This document shows positions 6,935 through 14,647 of a stretch of 22,981 nucleotides of DNA, piece after piece. Each line of letters starts with the position of its first letter. Within the stretch, counting starts at the first letter, position 1. The position numbers were made by a program, and so were the translations under genes. Source of the DNA: Sporomusaceae bacterium (GTDB taxonomy: Bacteria; Bacillota; Negativicutes; DSM-13327); the NCBI GenBank assembly GCA_027492445.1, contig JAPUES010000071.1, positions 1 to 22,981 of the forward strand, given 5' to 3'. The notes beneath the pieces are model-generated. The model did no database searches. It was not told the DNA's origin and saw only the letters and a program-made list of their open reading frames with translations.

Positions 6935-8413
6935 TTAAAATATTATGCAAATTAATCCGCCACTGCCATCATTCACAATTTTTTGTAATGTATCTCTAAG
7001 TTTCATTTGCGAACTTTCTGGCATACTCGAAAGTTTATTTTGAATGCCTTCCCGCACTAAGGAATTTAGAGATTTACCAAATAAATTAGTTCGCCATATT
7101 TTTTCTGGTTCCCCTTCAAATTCTCGCATGAGATATTGGATGAGTTCTTCACTTTGTTTCTCGCTACCAATGATGGGGGAAATTTCAGCTTGCACATCCG
7201 TCCGAATCAAATGTAAGGACGGAGCAGAGGCCTTGAGCCTTACACCAAAGCGATTGCCATTTCGAATGATTTCAGGTTCTTCTAAGACCATTTCATCGAG
7301 TTGCGGCGATACAATACCGTAGCCTGTTTGCCGAACTTGTTCTAGAGCACTTGAAATTTTATCATACTCTCGTTTGGCAACCGATAAATCCTGCATCAGT
7401 CGTAGCAAGTGATGCTCACCTGAAATGTTAAAGCCCGTTAGTTCTTCGAGTACTTGATAAAATAAATCATGGCGAGCCGTGATTTCAATTACAGCAATGC
7501 CATTACCAAGGTCCATATCATGTAAAATAACATCGGCAATGTATTCATAGCTGGATAAGTCGTCAATTGCTCGATCAATATCCCGCAGTCGCCTTACATA
7601 TTGCACCACTTCTCTTACTGTTTTATCAAATTTTTCTCGGAGCCAATGCTCTGGTTCTAGCTCTTCTACCCATTTTGGTAAGGAAATATTAACTTCTTTC
7701 ACTGGGAATTCATAAAGTACTTCTTGTAAAATGCCATAAATATCATCTTGGTTTAATTGGGCGCAGTCTACTGGAATAACAGGTACGTCATATTGATTTT
7801 CAAGTTTGGCAATGAGTTCACGGGTTTCTTTCGCCGTAGGACGGCAAGTGTTTAATACTACTAAAAAGGGCTTTTCTAGTTCCATAAGCTCCTGAATCAC
7901 TCGTTCTTCTGATGGTACATATTTTTCTCGTGGTAAATCCGTTACACTGCCATCCGTTGTAATCACTAAACCGATGGTAGAATGTTCAGCAATTACCTTT
8001 CTTGTTCCTACCTCGGCCGCTTCTTGAAAAGGTATCTCATGATCAAACCAAGGAGTAAGCACCATGCGAGGACCCTTTTCTTCTTCATAGCCAAGGGCTC
8101 CGTCAACAGTATAGCCAACACAATCCACCATGCGAACACGAACATTAATATTGTCTTTTACATTAATTTCTACCGCTTCATTGGGAATAAACTTAGGTTC
8201 CGTGGTCATAATGGTTTTACCAGCGGCACTTTGGGGCAGTTCATCTTTGGCTCGTTCTTTTTCATAAGGGTCCGCAATATTTGGTAACACCATTGATTCC
8301 ATAAATCGTTTAATAAAGGTTGATTTGCCTGTGCGTACTGGGCCTACCACACCAATATAAATATCACCGCCAGTACGTTCGGCAATATCTCTAAATAAGT
8401 CGAATTTTTCCAT
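6935..8413 (-). CDS. spoIVA: Stage IV sporulation protein A, spore coat morphogenetic ATPase
   Basis: SpoIVA is the ATPase that polymerises on the outer forespore membrane and forms the basement layer for the spore coat. The 492-residue length matches the B. subtilis protein. A Walker A motif GPVRTGKST (24-32) and a Walker B-like VRMVDCVGY near residue 95 mark the GTPase-derived ATPase domain. The middle and C-terminal domains follow, ending in the short hydrophobic tail GLICIIF typical of this family. AGGAGGG lies 9 nt before the ATG. The gene has its own terminator and a 224-bp upstream gap, so it is probably transcribed alone. In B. subtilis it depends on sigmaE; only weak sigmaE-like elements are visible here. 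It is strong evidence for an endospore former. Confidence 0.97.
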   Translation of the reverse strand: MEKFDLFRDIAERTGGDIYIGVVGPVRTGKSTFIKRFMESMVLPNIADPYEKERAKDELPQSAAGKTIMTTEPKFIPNEAVEINVKDNINVRVRMVDCVGYTVDGALGYEEEKGPRMVLTPWFDHEIPFQEAAEVGTRKVIAEHSTIGLVITTDGSVTDLPREKYVPSEERVIQELMELEKPFLVVLNTCRPTAKETRELIAKLENQYDVPVIPVDCAQLNQDDIYGILQEVLYEFPVKEVNISLPKWVEELEPEHWLREKFDKTVREVVQYVRRLRDIDRAIDDLSSYEYIADVILHDMDLGNGIAVIEITARHDLFYQVLEELTGFNISGEHHLLRLMQDLSVAKREYDKISSALEQVRQTGYGIVSPQLDEMVLEEPEIIRNGNRFGVRLKASAPSLHLIRTDVQAEISPIIGSEKQSEELIQYLMREFEGEPEKIWRTNLFGKSLNSLVREGIQNKLSSMPESSQMKLRDTLQKIVNDGSGGLICIIF

Positions 8414-8517
8414 TATCCTTTCCCTCCTACAACTACGCTTTATGTAAAGTATTAGACTACATCGTTACACTGCAGCCATCCCTCCCTTGAAGTAAAGTAA
8501 TCACAGAACGAAAGGTT

Positions 8518-8573
8518 ATAGTATGTTAAGAAATAATTTACAAATAGTAAATTCATCTTTATAAATATATGAC
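8518..8573 (-). promoter_or_regulatory. Possible sigmaE promoter region of spoIVA
   Basis: On the minus strand GTCATATA (8566-8573) is a 7/8 match to the sigmaE -35 consensus. A 5/8 match to the -10 consensus (TTTACTAT, 8544-8551) lies 14 bp downstream. A better -10-like octamer, CATACTAT (7/8), is at 8518-8525 but lacks a good -35 partner. Neither pair is compelling. No consensus sigmaA promoter was found in the spoIVA upstream gap, which fits sporulation-specific expression. Confidence 0.3.
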
Positions 8574-8600
8574 ATGCTAGCAATAATATTACACAATAAG

Positions 8601-8627
8601 AAAAAGACTTAGCCGCAGCCAAGCCTT
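8601..8627 (-). terminator. Terminator after plsY
   Basis: On the minus strand AAGGCTTGGC (8618-8627) pairs with GCTAAGTCTT (8604-8613) over 10 bp, including two G-U pairs, around a TGCG tetraloop. TTTTT and further T-rich sequence follow. It ends the DUF1614-to-plsY run and separates it from spoIVA. Confidence 0.8.
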
Positions 8628-8637
8628 TCCTATCTTA

Positions 8638-9255
8638 TTACTTTTCTTTTTTAGTTTCCTTTGCCATAGTACCTAAGGTTATTTTTAATTCTTGCCCCTT
8701 AAATAGCCGTTCAATATTAGGCTTATGGCGAAGGACAACAAACAATGCCGCCGTTATGCCAAAATATAAAATTTCATTTTGGGCCCCTAGCAGTATCATC
8801 AAAATAGGTACTAAAATAGCTGCTAGAATAGAGGCCAGTGATACATAACGGGTTACGTACACAATTAGGGCCCAAACTAAAAAAACAATTGCCGTAACCT
8901 TCGGAACGAGTACTGCTATCACACCAAGACCGGTAGCAACGCCTCGCCCACCTGTAAATTTCAAAAAGATTGACCAATTATGCCCTGCAATGGCAGCAAT
9001 GCCAGCTAGCAAGAGAGCAATAGGAGTATTGAAATAATACTGAGCTAAGGCTACTGCAAGTACTCCTTTCCCTCCATCTGTAAGAAAAATCCACAATGCC
9101 GGCCATAGTCCAAGTGTTCGATAGGCATTGGTTGCCCCAATGTTTTTACTGCCAAATTGCCGCAAGTCAATATCATAAAGTCCCCTGCCAATTAGAAGTC
9201 CATTGGGAATCGAGCCAATCAAATACCCGAGTATAGTGATTATTAAATAATCCAT
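8638..9255 (-). CDS. plsY: Acyl-phosphate:glycerol-3-phosphate acyltransferase
   Basis: PlsY is the integral membrane enzyme that transfers an acyl group from acyl-phosphate to glycerol-3-phosphate, the first step of phospholipid synthesis. The 205-residue protein has several hydrophobic segments. The three family motifs are present: GSKNIGATNAYR (35-46), GGRGVATGLG in the middle, and RHKPNIERL near the C-terminus. It lies 26 nt after der and ends in a terminator. PlsC, which adds the second acyl chain, is encoded upstream in the same cluster. In many relatives gpsA, making the glycerol-3-phosphate substrate, lies between plsY and spoIVA, but it is absent here. Confidence 0.95.
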   Translation of the reverse strand: MDYLIITILGYLIGSIPNGLLIGRGLYDIDLRQFGSKNIGATNAYRTLGLWPALWIFLTDGGKGVLAVALAQYYFNTPIALLLAGIAAIAGHNWSIFLKFTGGRGVATGLGVIAVLVPKVTAIVFLVWALIVYVTRYVSLASILAAILVPILMILLGAQNEILYFGITAALFVVLRHKPNIERLFKGQELKITLGTMAKETKKEK

Positions 9256-9281
9256 TTCACCACCCTCTTCCCTTTGTATTT

Positions 9282-10604
9282 TTAATTTTCTTCTTTACGT
9301 CCACGAACTACCAATTTTAAGGGAGTTCCTTCAAAACCAAAGCTTTCTCGCAGTTTGTTCTCTAAGAAGCGCAAATAAGAGAAATGCATGATAGCTTCAT
9401 CATTAACGAAAAATACAAAAGTCGGTGGTTTGACGTTTGGTTGCGTCGTGAAGAATATTTTTAGCCGTGTTCCATGCTGGGATGGTGGCGGATTAATGGA
9501 CACTGCATCCTCAATGACTTGGCTCAAGACACTAGTGGATACCCGCATGGTATGCTGCTCGGCTACAAATTTAATTAATTCTGTAATACGAGAAACCCTT
9601 TGTTTGGTCAAGGCCGACACAAAAAGTACTGGTGCATATTGCATAAATGCTAATTCCGTACGAATATTTTCTGTATAACGAAGGGTTGTTTTACTATCCT
9701 TCTCCATAAGGTCCCATTTATTAACGATAATAACGCAAGCTTTGCCCCCATCATGAGCATAACCAGCTATCTTTTTATCTTGTTCGGTAACGCCATCCAC
9801 AGCATCAATTACCATTAGCACAACATCAGAGCGATCAACAGCACGTAAGGCACGCATAACGCTATATCTTTCCACCGGCAATTCCACTTTTGCTTTACGC
9901 CGCATACCCGCAGTATCAATTAGTACAAAAGAAGTATCATCTTTTACAAAATGTGTATCAATAGCATCACGAGTCGTACCCGCAATATCACTGACAATCA
10001 CTCGTTCTTCTCCCACCAAAAGATTGACCAGTGAAGATTTCCCCACATTCGGACGACCAATAATCGCCACTTTGATTTGCTCATTGTCTTCTTCAATAAT
10101 TTCTTCATTTGGTAAGACTTTTACAATTTCATCAAGCAAATCGCCAATGTTTAACGCATTGGCAGCTGAAATTGCAATGGGATCACCAAGACCTAAATTA
10201 TAAAATTCATAAATTTCATTAGCTTTTTGCATATTGTCAATTTTATTAACAGCTACAATAACGGGTTTGCGAGTATTGCGCAAAATTACCGCCACTGCTT
10301 CGTCAGCCGAAGTGAGTCCTACCCTGCCATCTACAATAAATAAAATAGCATCGGCCTCCTCAATGGCAAGTTTTGCTTGATAACGCATGGCTGTTAAAAT
10401 TTTATCTGTTGATTCTAGCTCAATGCCGCCAGTATCAATCATTGTAAATTCACGATCTAGCCATTCGGCATCCAGATAAACCCGATCACGAGTAACACCT
10501 GGTATGTCTTCCACAATGGAGACCCTTTTTTGGCCTATATAATTAAATAAGGTAGACTTTCCAACATTTGGACGTCCTACAATCGCTACAATTGGTTTAC
10601 TCAT
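9282..10604 (-). CDS. der: Ribosome biogenesis GTPase Der (EngA)
   Basis: Der is an essential tandem GTPase for maturation of the 50S ribosomal subunit. The 440-residue protein has two complete G domains. The first has P-loop GRPNVGKST (10-18), DTGG (57-60) and NKID (120-123). The second has P-loop GRPNVGKSS (183-191), DTAGM and NKWD. A C-terminal KH-like domain, ending around LRESFGFEGTPLKLVVRGR, follows. A GGAG ribosome binding site precedes the ATG. It lies 43 nt after cobO and 26 nt before plsY, without an intervening hairpin, so it is probably co-transcribed with both. Confidence 0.97.
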   Translation of the reverse strand: MSKPIVAIVGRPNVGKSTLFNYIGQKRVSIVEDIPGVTRDRVYLDAEWLDREFTMIDTGGIELESTDKILTAMRYQAKLAIEEADAILFIVDGRVGLTSADEAVAVILRNTRKPVIVAVNKIDNMQKANEIYEFYNLGLGDPIAISAANALNIGDLLDEIVKVLPNEEIIEEDNEQIKVAIIGRPNVGKSSLVNLLVGEERVIVSDIAGTTRDAIDTHFVKDDTSFVLIDTAGMRRKAKVELPVERYSVMRALRAVDRSDVVLMVIDAVDGVTEQDKKIAGYAHDGGKACVIIVNKWDLMEKDSKTTLRYTENIRTELAFMQYAPVLFVSALTKQRVSRITELIKFVAEQHTMRVSTSVLSQVIEDAVSINPPPSQHGTRLKIFFTTQPNVKPPTFVFFVNDEAIMHFSYLRFLENKLRESFGFEGTPLKLVVRGRKEEN

Positions 10605-10647
10605 ATATATCTCCTATACACATTAAAATATTCCTACTTATATTTCT

Positions 10648-11184
10648 TTAAAACTCGATTCCTTGACGGCCTTCCATGCCATCAGCATAATTATGACGAA
10701 TTTCCTGCATTTCAGTTACCAAATGAGCAATACTCATAATTTCAGGTGGAGCATATCTCCCCGTCAAAATAAGCTCTGGCTTTTTTTCCAGTTTTTTATG
10801 GTCGTTCATTAGAAAATCAACCACAGCCTTACTTTCAAGCAACTTAGAGGCGAGGGCAACATTTATTTCATCTAAAATAACAACATCATATTGACCTGAC
10901 AAGATGATTGTTTTTGCTAGTTCCCACCCTTTTGTTGCGAGCTCAATATCAATGTCTTCAGGCTGCTTTAGATTCACAAAATCGTTACGTCCAACTTGCA
11001 TGAGTGTAAAGCCAGGTAAGTATTTACTCGCCTTATATTCACCATATTCTTGATTGTCTTTCATAAATTGAATCATGCATACGGCGAGTCCATGACCACA
11101 AGCCCGAAAGGCCAAACCGATACTAGCTGTAGTTTTCCCTTTGCCATTGCCAGTATATACTTGAATTAAGCCAAGAGTTGTCAT
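10648..11184 (-). CDS. cobO: Cob(I)alamin/cobyrinic acid a,c-diamide adenosyltransferase
   Basis: CobO/BtuR enzymes transfer the adenosyl group of ATP to the cobalt of corrinoids to give coenzyme B12 forms. The protein has the P-loop YTGNGKGKTTAS near the N-terminus, a Walker B-like DVVILDEINVAL, and the late motif LILTGRYAPPEI. The frame is open to an ATG at 11232. I choose 11184 (178 residues) because homologues start just before the P-loop, GGAGGT lies 8 nt upstream, and this start follows the preceding stop codon (11189) by 4 nt. The binding site lies within the last codons of the radical SAM gene, suggesting translational coupling. No other cobalamin gene is in the window. Confidence 0.93.
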   Translation of the reverse strand: MTTLGLIQVYTGNGKGKTTASIGLAFRACGHGLAVCMIQFMKDNQEYGEYKASKYLPGFTLMQVGRNDFVNLKQPEDIDIELATKGWELAKTIILSGQYDVVILDEINVALASKLLESKAVVDFLMNDHKKLEKKPELILTGRYAPPEIMSIAHLVTEMQEIRHNYADGMEGRQGIEF

Positions 11185-11188
11185 AGTT

Positions 11189-12505
11189 TTACCTCCACCC
11201 TTGTAACAATTCGCGTAAATCTTCCGCGCCATAGGCAGCGCGTACTGGTACGCCTACCTCTTCCTCTAGCTCCGTCAGCTTCATATTATCCAGAAATACC
11301 CCTTCACCTTTTCGCAAGGCTACTCCAGGAATAATAATTCCTGCTCTCTCTCCAGGTAGCTGTGCTATTTTCCTACTAATATCTTGCCCAGTTAACAAAC
11401 CACTTACCGTTATATCATTACCAAAAAAATGATTTTCAACAGCAATGACACGTATCTCTAAATTAGGAATCTTTACAGCAGCTAAGAGGGGTTCGAGGAT
11501 TTTTTGCGCTGATATACCGCATACAACATCAATAGAATGGAGCTTTTCATACCCATCCCTTAGGATAGCTTTCTCCTCCCATTCATGAAGAAAGTTTCGG
11601 ATTAAACCAATGCCATTTTCAAGTTGAGGAAAATCATCATACCATTCGTAGCTAGGTATTGGTTGATTGGCGCTTAGATAAAATTCATCGGATAAATATA
11701 CAAAAGATGTACCGCTTTTCTTGCGACATGTTTCTTGCCATTTACTTACTTGTTCCACAACGCCCAGAGCTTTTTCTGGCGTAAAGGCTTGCAAAGAATA
11801 ACAATTTTCACGGTAGCGACTAAGCCCGACAGGAACAATTGCCATGGATAGAACCTCTGGATGCAAGGAATACAAATCACTAATGGTTTTTTCTAATTCT
11901 TCCCCATCATTGATATCGGGGCACAATACAACTTGCGTGTGCATTTCGATACCGCTTGTCAACAAGGAATCTAATTGCCCCATAATGTTTCCTGCATTTT
12001 TATTATTTAACATTTTTTCACGTAACATACCATTGGTTGTATGTACCGATATATATAGGGGTGATAAATGCAAACGACGAATGCGGCTCATATCCTCTGG
12101 AGTGCTATTCGTTAGGGTCACAAAGTTTCCATACAAGAAGGATAGTCGATAGTCATCATCCTTGACATATAAGCTTTCTCTCATATTGGGAGCCATTTGA
12201 TCTACAAAGCAAAAAATACATTTATTAGCACAGCGTCGCACGCCATCAAAAACTGCACTTTCAAACTCAATTCCTAAATCTTCGTCATATTCTTTCTCAA
12301 TGTCTAATACTTCTCGTTCACCATTTTGCTTTTCGATTAGAATTTCTACATTTTCATCTGCCAGCGCAAAACTTAAATCAATAATATCTCTAATATTCTC
12401 TCCATCAACTGAAATGAGGCGATCTCCAGGCTCTAATCCCAGTTCAAGGGCAATACTCTCAGGTGCTACCCTTGCAATAATACCGCTATATGCCAAATTC
12501 TCCAC
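11189..12505 (-). CDS. PDZ/radical SAM/DUF512 protein
   Basis: The 438-residue protein has an N-terminal PDZ-like domain (about 5-65, SIALELGLEPGDRLISVDG). A radical SAM-like region follows, with C92-x3-C96-x2-C99 (CANKCIFC) as the likely [4Fe-4S] ligands, and then a C-terminal DUF512 domain (about 270-436). This architecture is common beside der in Clostridia and Negativicutes. The substrate is unknown. The protein is predicted to be cytosolic. The start is uncertain: GTG at 12505 has only a closely spaced GAAGAG, while TTG at 12496 has AGGTGG at better spacing. It is tightly linked to cobO downstream. A possible promoter and hairpin precede it. Confidence 0.9.
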   Translation of the reverse strand: MENLAYSGIIARVAPESIALELGLEPGDRLISVDGENIRDIIDLSFALADENVEILIEKQNGEREVLDIEKEYDEDLGIEFESAVFDGVRRCANKCIFCFVDQMAPNMRESLYVKDDDYRLSFLYGNFVTLTNSTPEDMSRIRRLHLSPLYISVHTTNGMLREKMLNNKNAGNIMGQLDSLLTSGIEMHTQVVLCPDINDGEELEKTISDLYSLHPEVLSMAIVPVGLSRYRENCYSLQAFTPEKALGVVEQVSKWQETCRKKSGTSFVYLSDEFYLSANQPIPSYEWYDDFPQLENGIGLIRNFLHEWEEKAILRDGYEKLHSIDVVCGISAQKILEPLLAAVKIPNLEIRVIAVENHFFGNDITVSGLLTGQDISRKIAQLPGERAGIIIPGVALRKGEGVFLDNMKLTELEEEVGVPVRAAYGAEDLRELLQGWR

Positions 12506-12549
12506 CTCTTCTCTAGATTCCTTGTCGTTTTTTTGATTACGTAAATAAA

Positions 12550-12572
12550 GAGTGATGAGAAAAGCATCACTC
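12550..12572 (-). terminator. Hairpin between spoIIP and the radical SAM gene
   Basis: A perfect 8-bp stem (GAGTGATG 12550-12557 with 12565-12572) closes a 7-nt loop and is followed on the minus strand by TTTATTTA. It could be a moderate terminator for spoIIP. Because a promoter-like element lies upstream of it, it may instead sit in the leader of the radical SAM gene. Confidence 0.6.
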
Positions 12573-12609
12573 CAGTAAATAATACATATTTCAATGAGAT
12601 ACTACTTAT

Positions 12610-12638
12610 ATTATGAGAAAATAATCCTTATACGTCAA
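12610..12638 (-). promoter_or_regulatory. Likely sigmaA promoter for the radical SAM-cobO-der-plsY genes
   Basis: On the minus strand TTGACG (12633-12638) and CATAAT (12610-12615) are each 5/6 matches at an ideal 17-bp spacing. The -35 hexamer contains the spoIIP stop codon. Transcription would start near 12603 and give a leader of about 100 nt containing the hairpin at 12550-12572. It would separate housekeeping genes der and plsY from the sporulation genes upstream. Confidence 0.55.
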
Positions 12639-13801
12639 TACTTATCTTTATCTTTTTCATTATTTGTTTTTTTAGGGTCTTTTTTCATTTTTCCTGATGG
12701 ACCAAAAAAATTAGCAAATTCCGTTGTCGTAAACTGTTTTAATTTTGCCTTGGCTTCTTTGATACTGCCTGTACTTAACAGCAAAAAAGCTACGATACCA
12801 ACAACAACAATACCAATTATCCAGCCCATTGACTTACTAGCACCTGAAGGGCCTGCCTCTGCCGTCCCTAGTCCTGTCGTGCCAGCTACATTTTGTGGCG
12901 CAGCTGCTGTTTTACCTAAAATCGTTGGTATGACATCTGCAAATAAGGCAATCCCTCTTTCGGCCGCTAAACGATTATTGGTATGAGAACCAACTTCCAG
13001 CAGCATAGACCGGGGAAATAAATCTTGATTGTAATCTCCGCCTTTCGCAAAGAAAATACCTTTTATTAACCCTGGATGCTGTTTATCCGATGCTGCTTTA
13101 ATTTGCAATGCATAGTCTTCGATTTGTTTACCCGTTGCCCCATATTTACCAACAACCAATTGCAGCTTTGTAATATCCTCGCCGTTAATATTACCTTTAT
13201 ACACTTCTGGCGGAGTGGCATCACGATGAAGATCAAAGATTGCTTCTGGCTGTTGTTTTAATAGGTCAATGACCGTACGACGGGATCTTTCGTAAGCCAT
13301 ATCATCATGAGGGTCATGCTTTGCATCGGAATGTATTACTTCCATACCTTTGGCTTTTAAGGCACTGGTAAAAGAGTCTCCTACTTTATAGATCCCCCCA
13401 GCGCCTAGAATACTTTCTTTGCCATCAGTTGGAATATAAGATTCATCAGAATGAGTGTGGTAAATTGCAACTTTTCCGCTACCTTGTGCATAAACAATTT
13501 GAGGGGTTAAAAATTCTTCGGCTATCGTAGTAGAAGGTTGACCATATTGGCTAAGGTCTACCTCACCAATTAGCTTGACATGAGCAATCTCACCTTCAAT
13601 ACTGACAACTTCAAATCGTTTATTTTTTTCAGTAAGACATTGATCCCCTACCTTGGCTTGCCAACCAGTAATATAAACCGTTTCTCCTTTTTCGTCAATA
13701 AAAGAAAAGTATCCCTTAGTATTGGCATCTTGAGCCTGTACTAATAGGAATGGATGACACAATAGAAATACTAGGATTACTATTTTCCATAACCTATTCA
13801 T
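12635..13801 (-). CDS. spoIIP: Stage II sporulation protein P, cell wall hydrolase for engulfment
   Basis: SpoIIP is an amidase/endopeptidase that works with SpoIID and SpoIIM to thin septal peptidoglycan during engulfment. The 388-residue protein has an N-terminal hydrophobic signal (about 3-23) and an amidase_3-like domain. Its family motifs are HTHSDESY (115-122), DLHRDA (190-195) and NQDLFPRSMLLEVGSH (258-273). A second hydrophobic stretch (about 326-344) and a Lys-rich tail follow. I chose the ATG at 13801 because AGGTGATC lies just upstream and the signal peptide follows directly. The longer frame to 13903 runs inside the preceding gene. The start overlaps the stop of the DUF1614 gene by 8 nt (AATGAATAG), indicating translational coupling. 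Confidence 0.95.
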   Translation of the reverse strand: MNRLWKIVILVFLLCHPFLLVQAQDANTKGYFSFIDEKGETVYITGWQAKVGDQCLTEKNKRFEVVSIEGEIAHVKLIGEVDLSQYGQPSTTIAEEFLTPQIVYAQGSGKVAIYHTHSDESYIPTDGKESILGAGGIYKVGDSFTSALKAKGMEVIHSDAKHDPHDDMAYERSRRTVIDLLKQQPEAIFDLHRDATPPEVYKGNINGEDITKLQLVVGKYGATGKQIEDYALQIKAASDKQHPGLIKGIFFAKGGDYNQDLFPRSMLLEVGSHTNNRLAAERGIALFADVIPTILGKTAAAPQNVAGTTGLGTAEAGPSGASKSMGWIIGIVVVGIVAFLLLSTGSIKEAKAKLKQFTTTEFANFFGPSGKMKKDPKKTNNEKDKDKY

Positions 13802-14549
13802 TTTGATCACCTCTTTGTCCCTGCTTACATGGTGTAGAATTTTCTTCCTTGTTATTTTCTTTATTCTTCGAGGCAGTATGGGATAATTCCTTACTAAATT
13901 CATATAATCCTTCTGGGCGGTGATGACCTAAAACGGGACCGCCTTGTAACTTTTCTCGGGTTTCGCCCACTAATTCAGCAACCATAACCCCTACAATACC
14001 TGCAATAATAACCACATCAAAAGCACCAGCGCCCCCAATATCCGTTGTCCCGGCAATACCCAGTCCCATAATCGTAACCATATGGATAATATCACTAAGT
14101 ACAATGCCTAATACTCCACCAATGAAGGCGTTGCGCCGCGATCGTCCTGCTAAATAAGCAATGAGTCCTGCGGAAATCCCATACAGTAGCTTAGGGTCTA
14201 AAAACATATTTTCCGGTTCATAGGGCAAGTAGCGTGATTCTAAGGAGACTGTGGCAGCTACTAATAAGGTAGCGAGTACAGCTCGCACTTTTTCATTTGT
14301 TTCATCGGCTTTTAGGATTAACCAAATGGCGAGTAAGGCAGGTAGTACTGCTCCACCAACATTTATGCTAAGGGTTATGGGACTTGCCATTAGGGGGATA
14401 TCAATAAAACTTCCCACAATAACGGCTCCAATAAAAAGTAAGGCTTGTTTATCCGTTAACCGCATTCTATCGAGTATCCTATGGGCTATACCAAAATACA
14501 CTAAGACTCCAACTACCAATAGCAGCATCATGCCGATTGGCATATTCAT
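13794..14549 (-). CDS. DUF1614 multi-pass membrane protein
   Basis: The 251-residue protein is mostly hydrophobic and probably has six to eight transmembrane segments. Examples are MLLLVVGVLVYFGIA at the N-terminus and FDVVIIAGIVGVMVAEL near the end. A charged, Lys/Asn-rich cytoplasmic tail of about 50 residues follows. The sequence fits the DUF1614 family, whose function is unknown. I prefer the ATG at 14549 because AGGTGAT is 6 nt upstream; a GTG at 14558 would lie within that binding site. It overlaps spoIIP by 8 nt, so the two proteins are likely made together, which suggests (inference only) a role in spore formation. It follows the strong fni terminator and so must have its own promoter, which I could not define. 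Confidence 0.85.
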   Translation of the reverse strand: MNMPIGMMLLLVVGVLVYFGIAHRILDRMRLTDKQALLFIGAVIVGSFIDIPLMASPITLSINVGGAVLPALLAIWLILKADETNEKVRAVLATLLVAATVSLESRYLPYEPENMFLDPKLLYGISAGLIAYLAGRSRRNAFIGGVLGIVLSDIIHMVTIMGLGIAGTTDIGGAGAFDVVIIAGIVGVMVAELVGETREKLQGGPVLGHHRPEGLYEFSKELSHTASKNKENNKEENSTPCKQGQRGDQNE

Positions 14550-14596
14550 AATAATCACCTCAATTATATTTTATAGCTTATCTTTCCCCCTTATTG

Positions 14597-14647
14597 AAAA
14601 ATTAATACAAAAACAGCATGGTCACTTAACCATGCTGTTTTTGTATT
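14597..14647 (-). terminator. Terminator overlapping the end of fni
   Basis: On the minus strand a perfect 19-bp stem pairs 14629-14647 with 14604-14622 around a 6-nt loop, and is followed by ATTTTT. The 5' arm encodes the last residues of Fni (IQKQHG) and the stop codon TAA falls in the loop. It ends the BaiN-to-fni run. Confidence 0.9.

Noticed and set aside
11185..11232. A longer cobO start at 11232 within the preceding gene.
   Set aside because: It would overlap the radical SAM gene by 44 nt, and the extra residues are unlike the family. A good ribosome binding site supports 11184.
12594..12986. A plus-strand frame of 130 codons over the end of spoIIP.
   Set aside because: It is the antisense shadow of the SpoIIP tail and its composition reflects the opposite strand. 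SpoIIP has clear family motifs on the minus strand.
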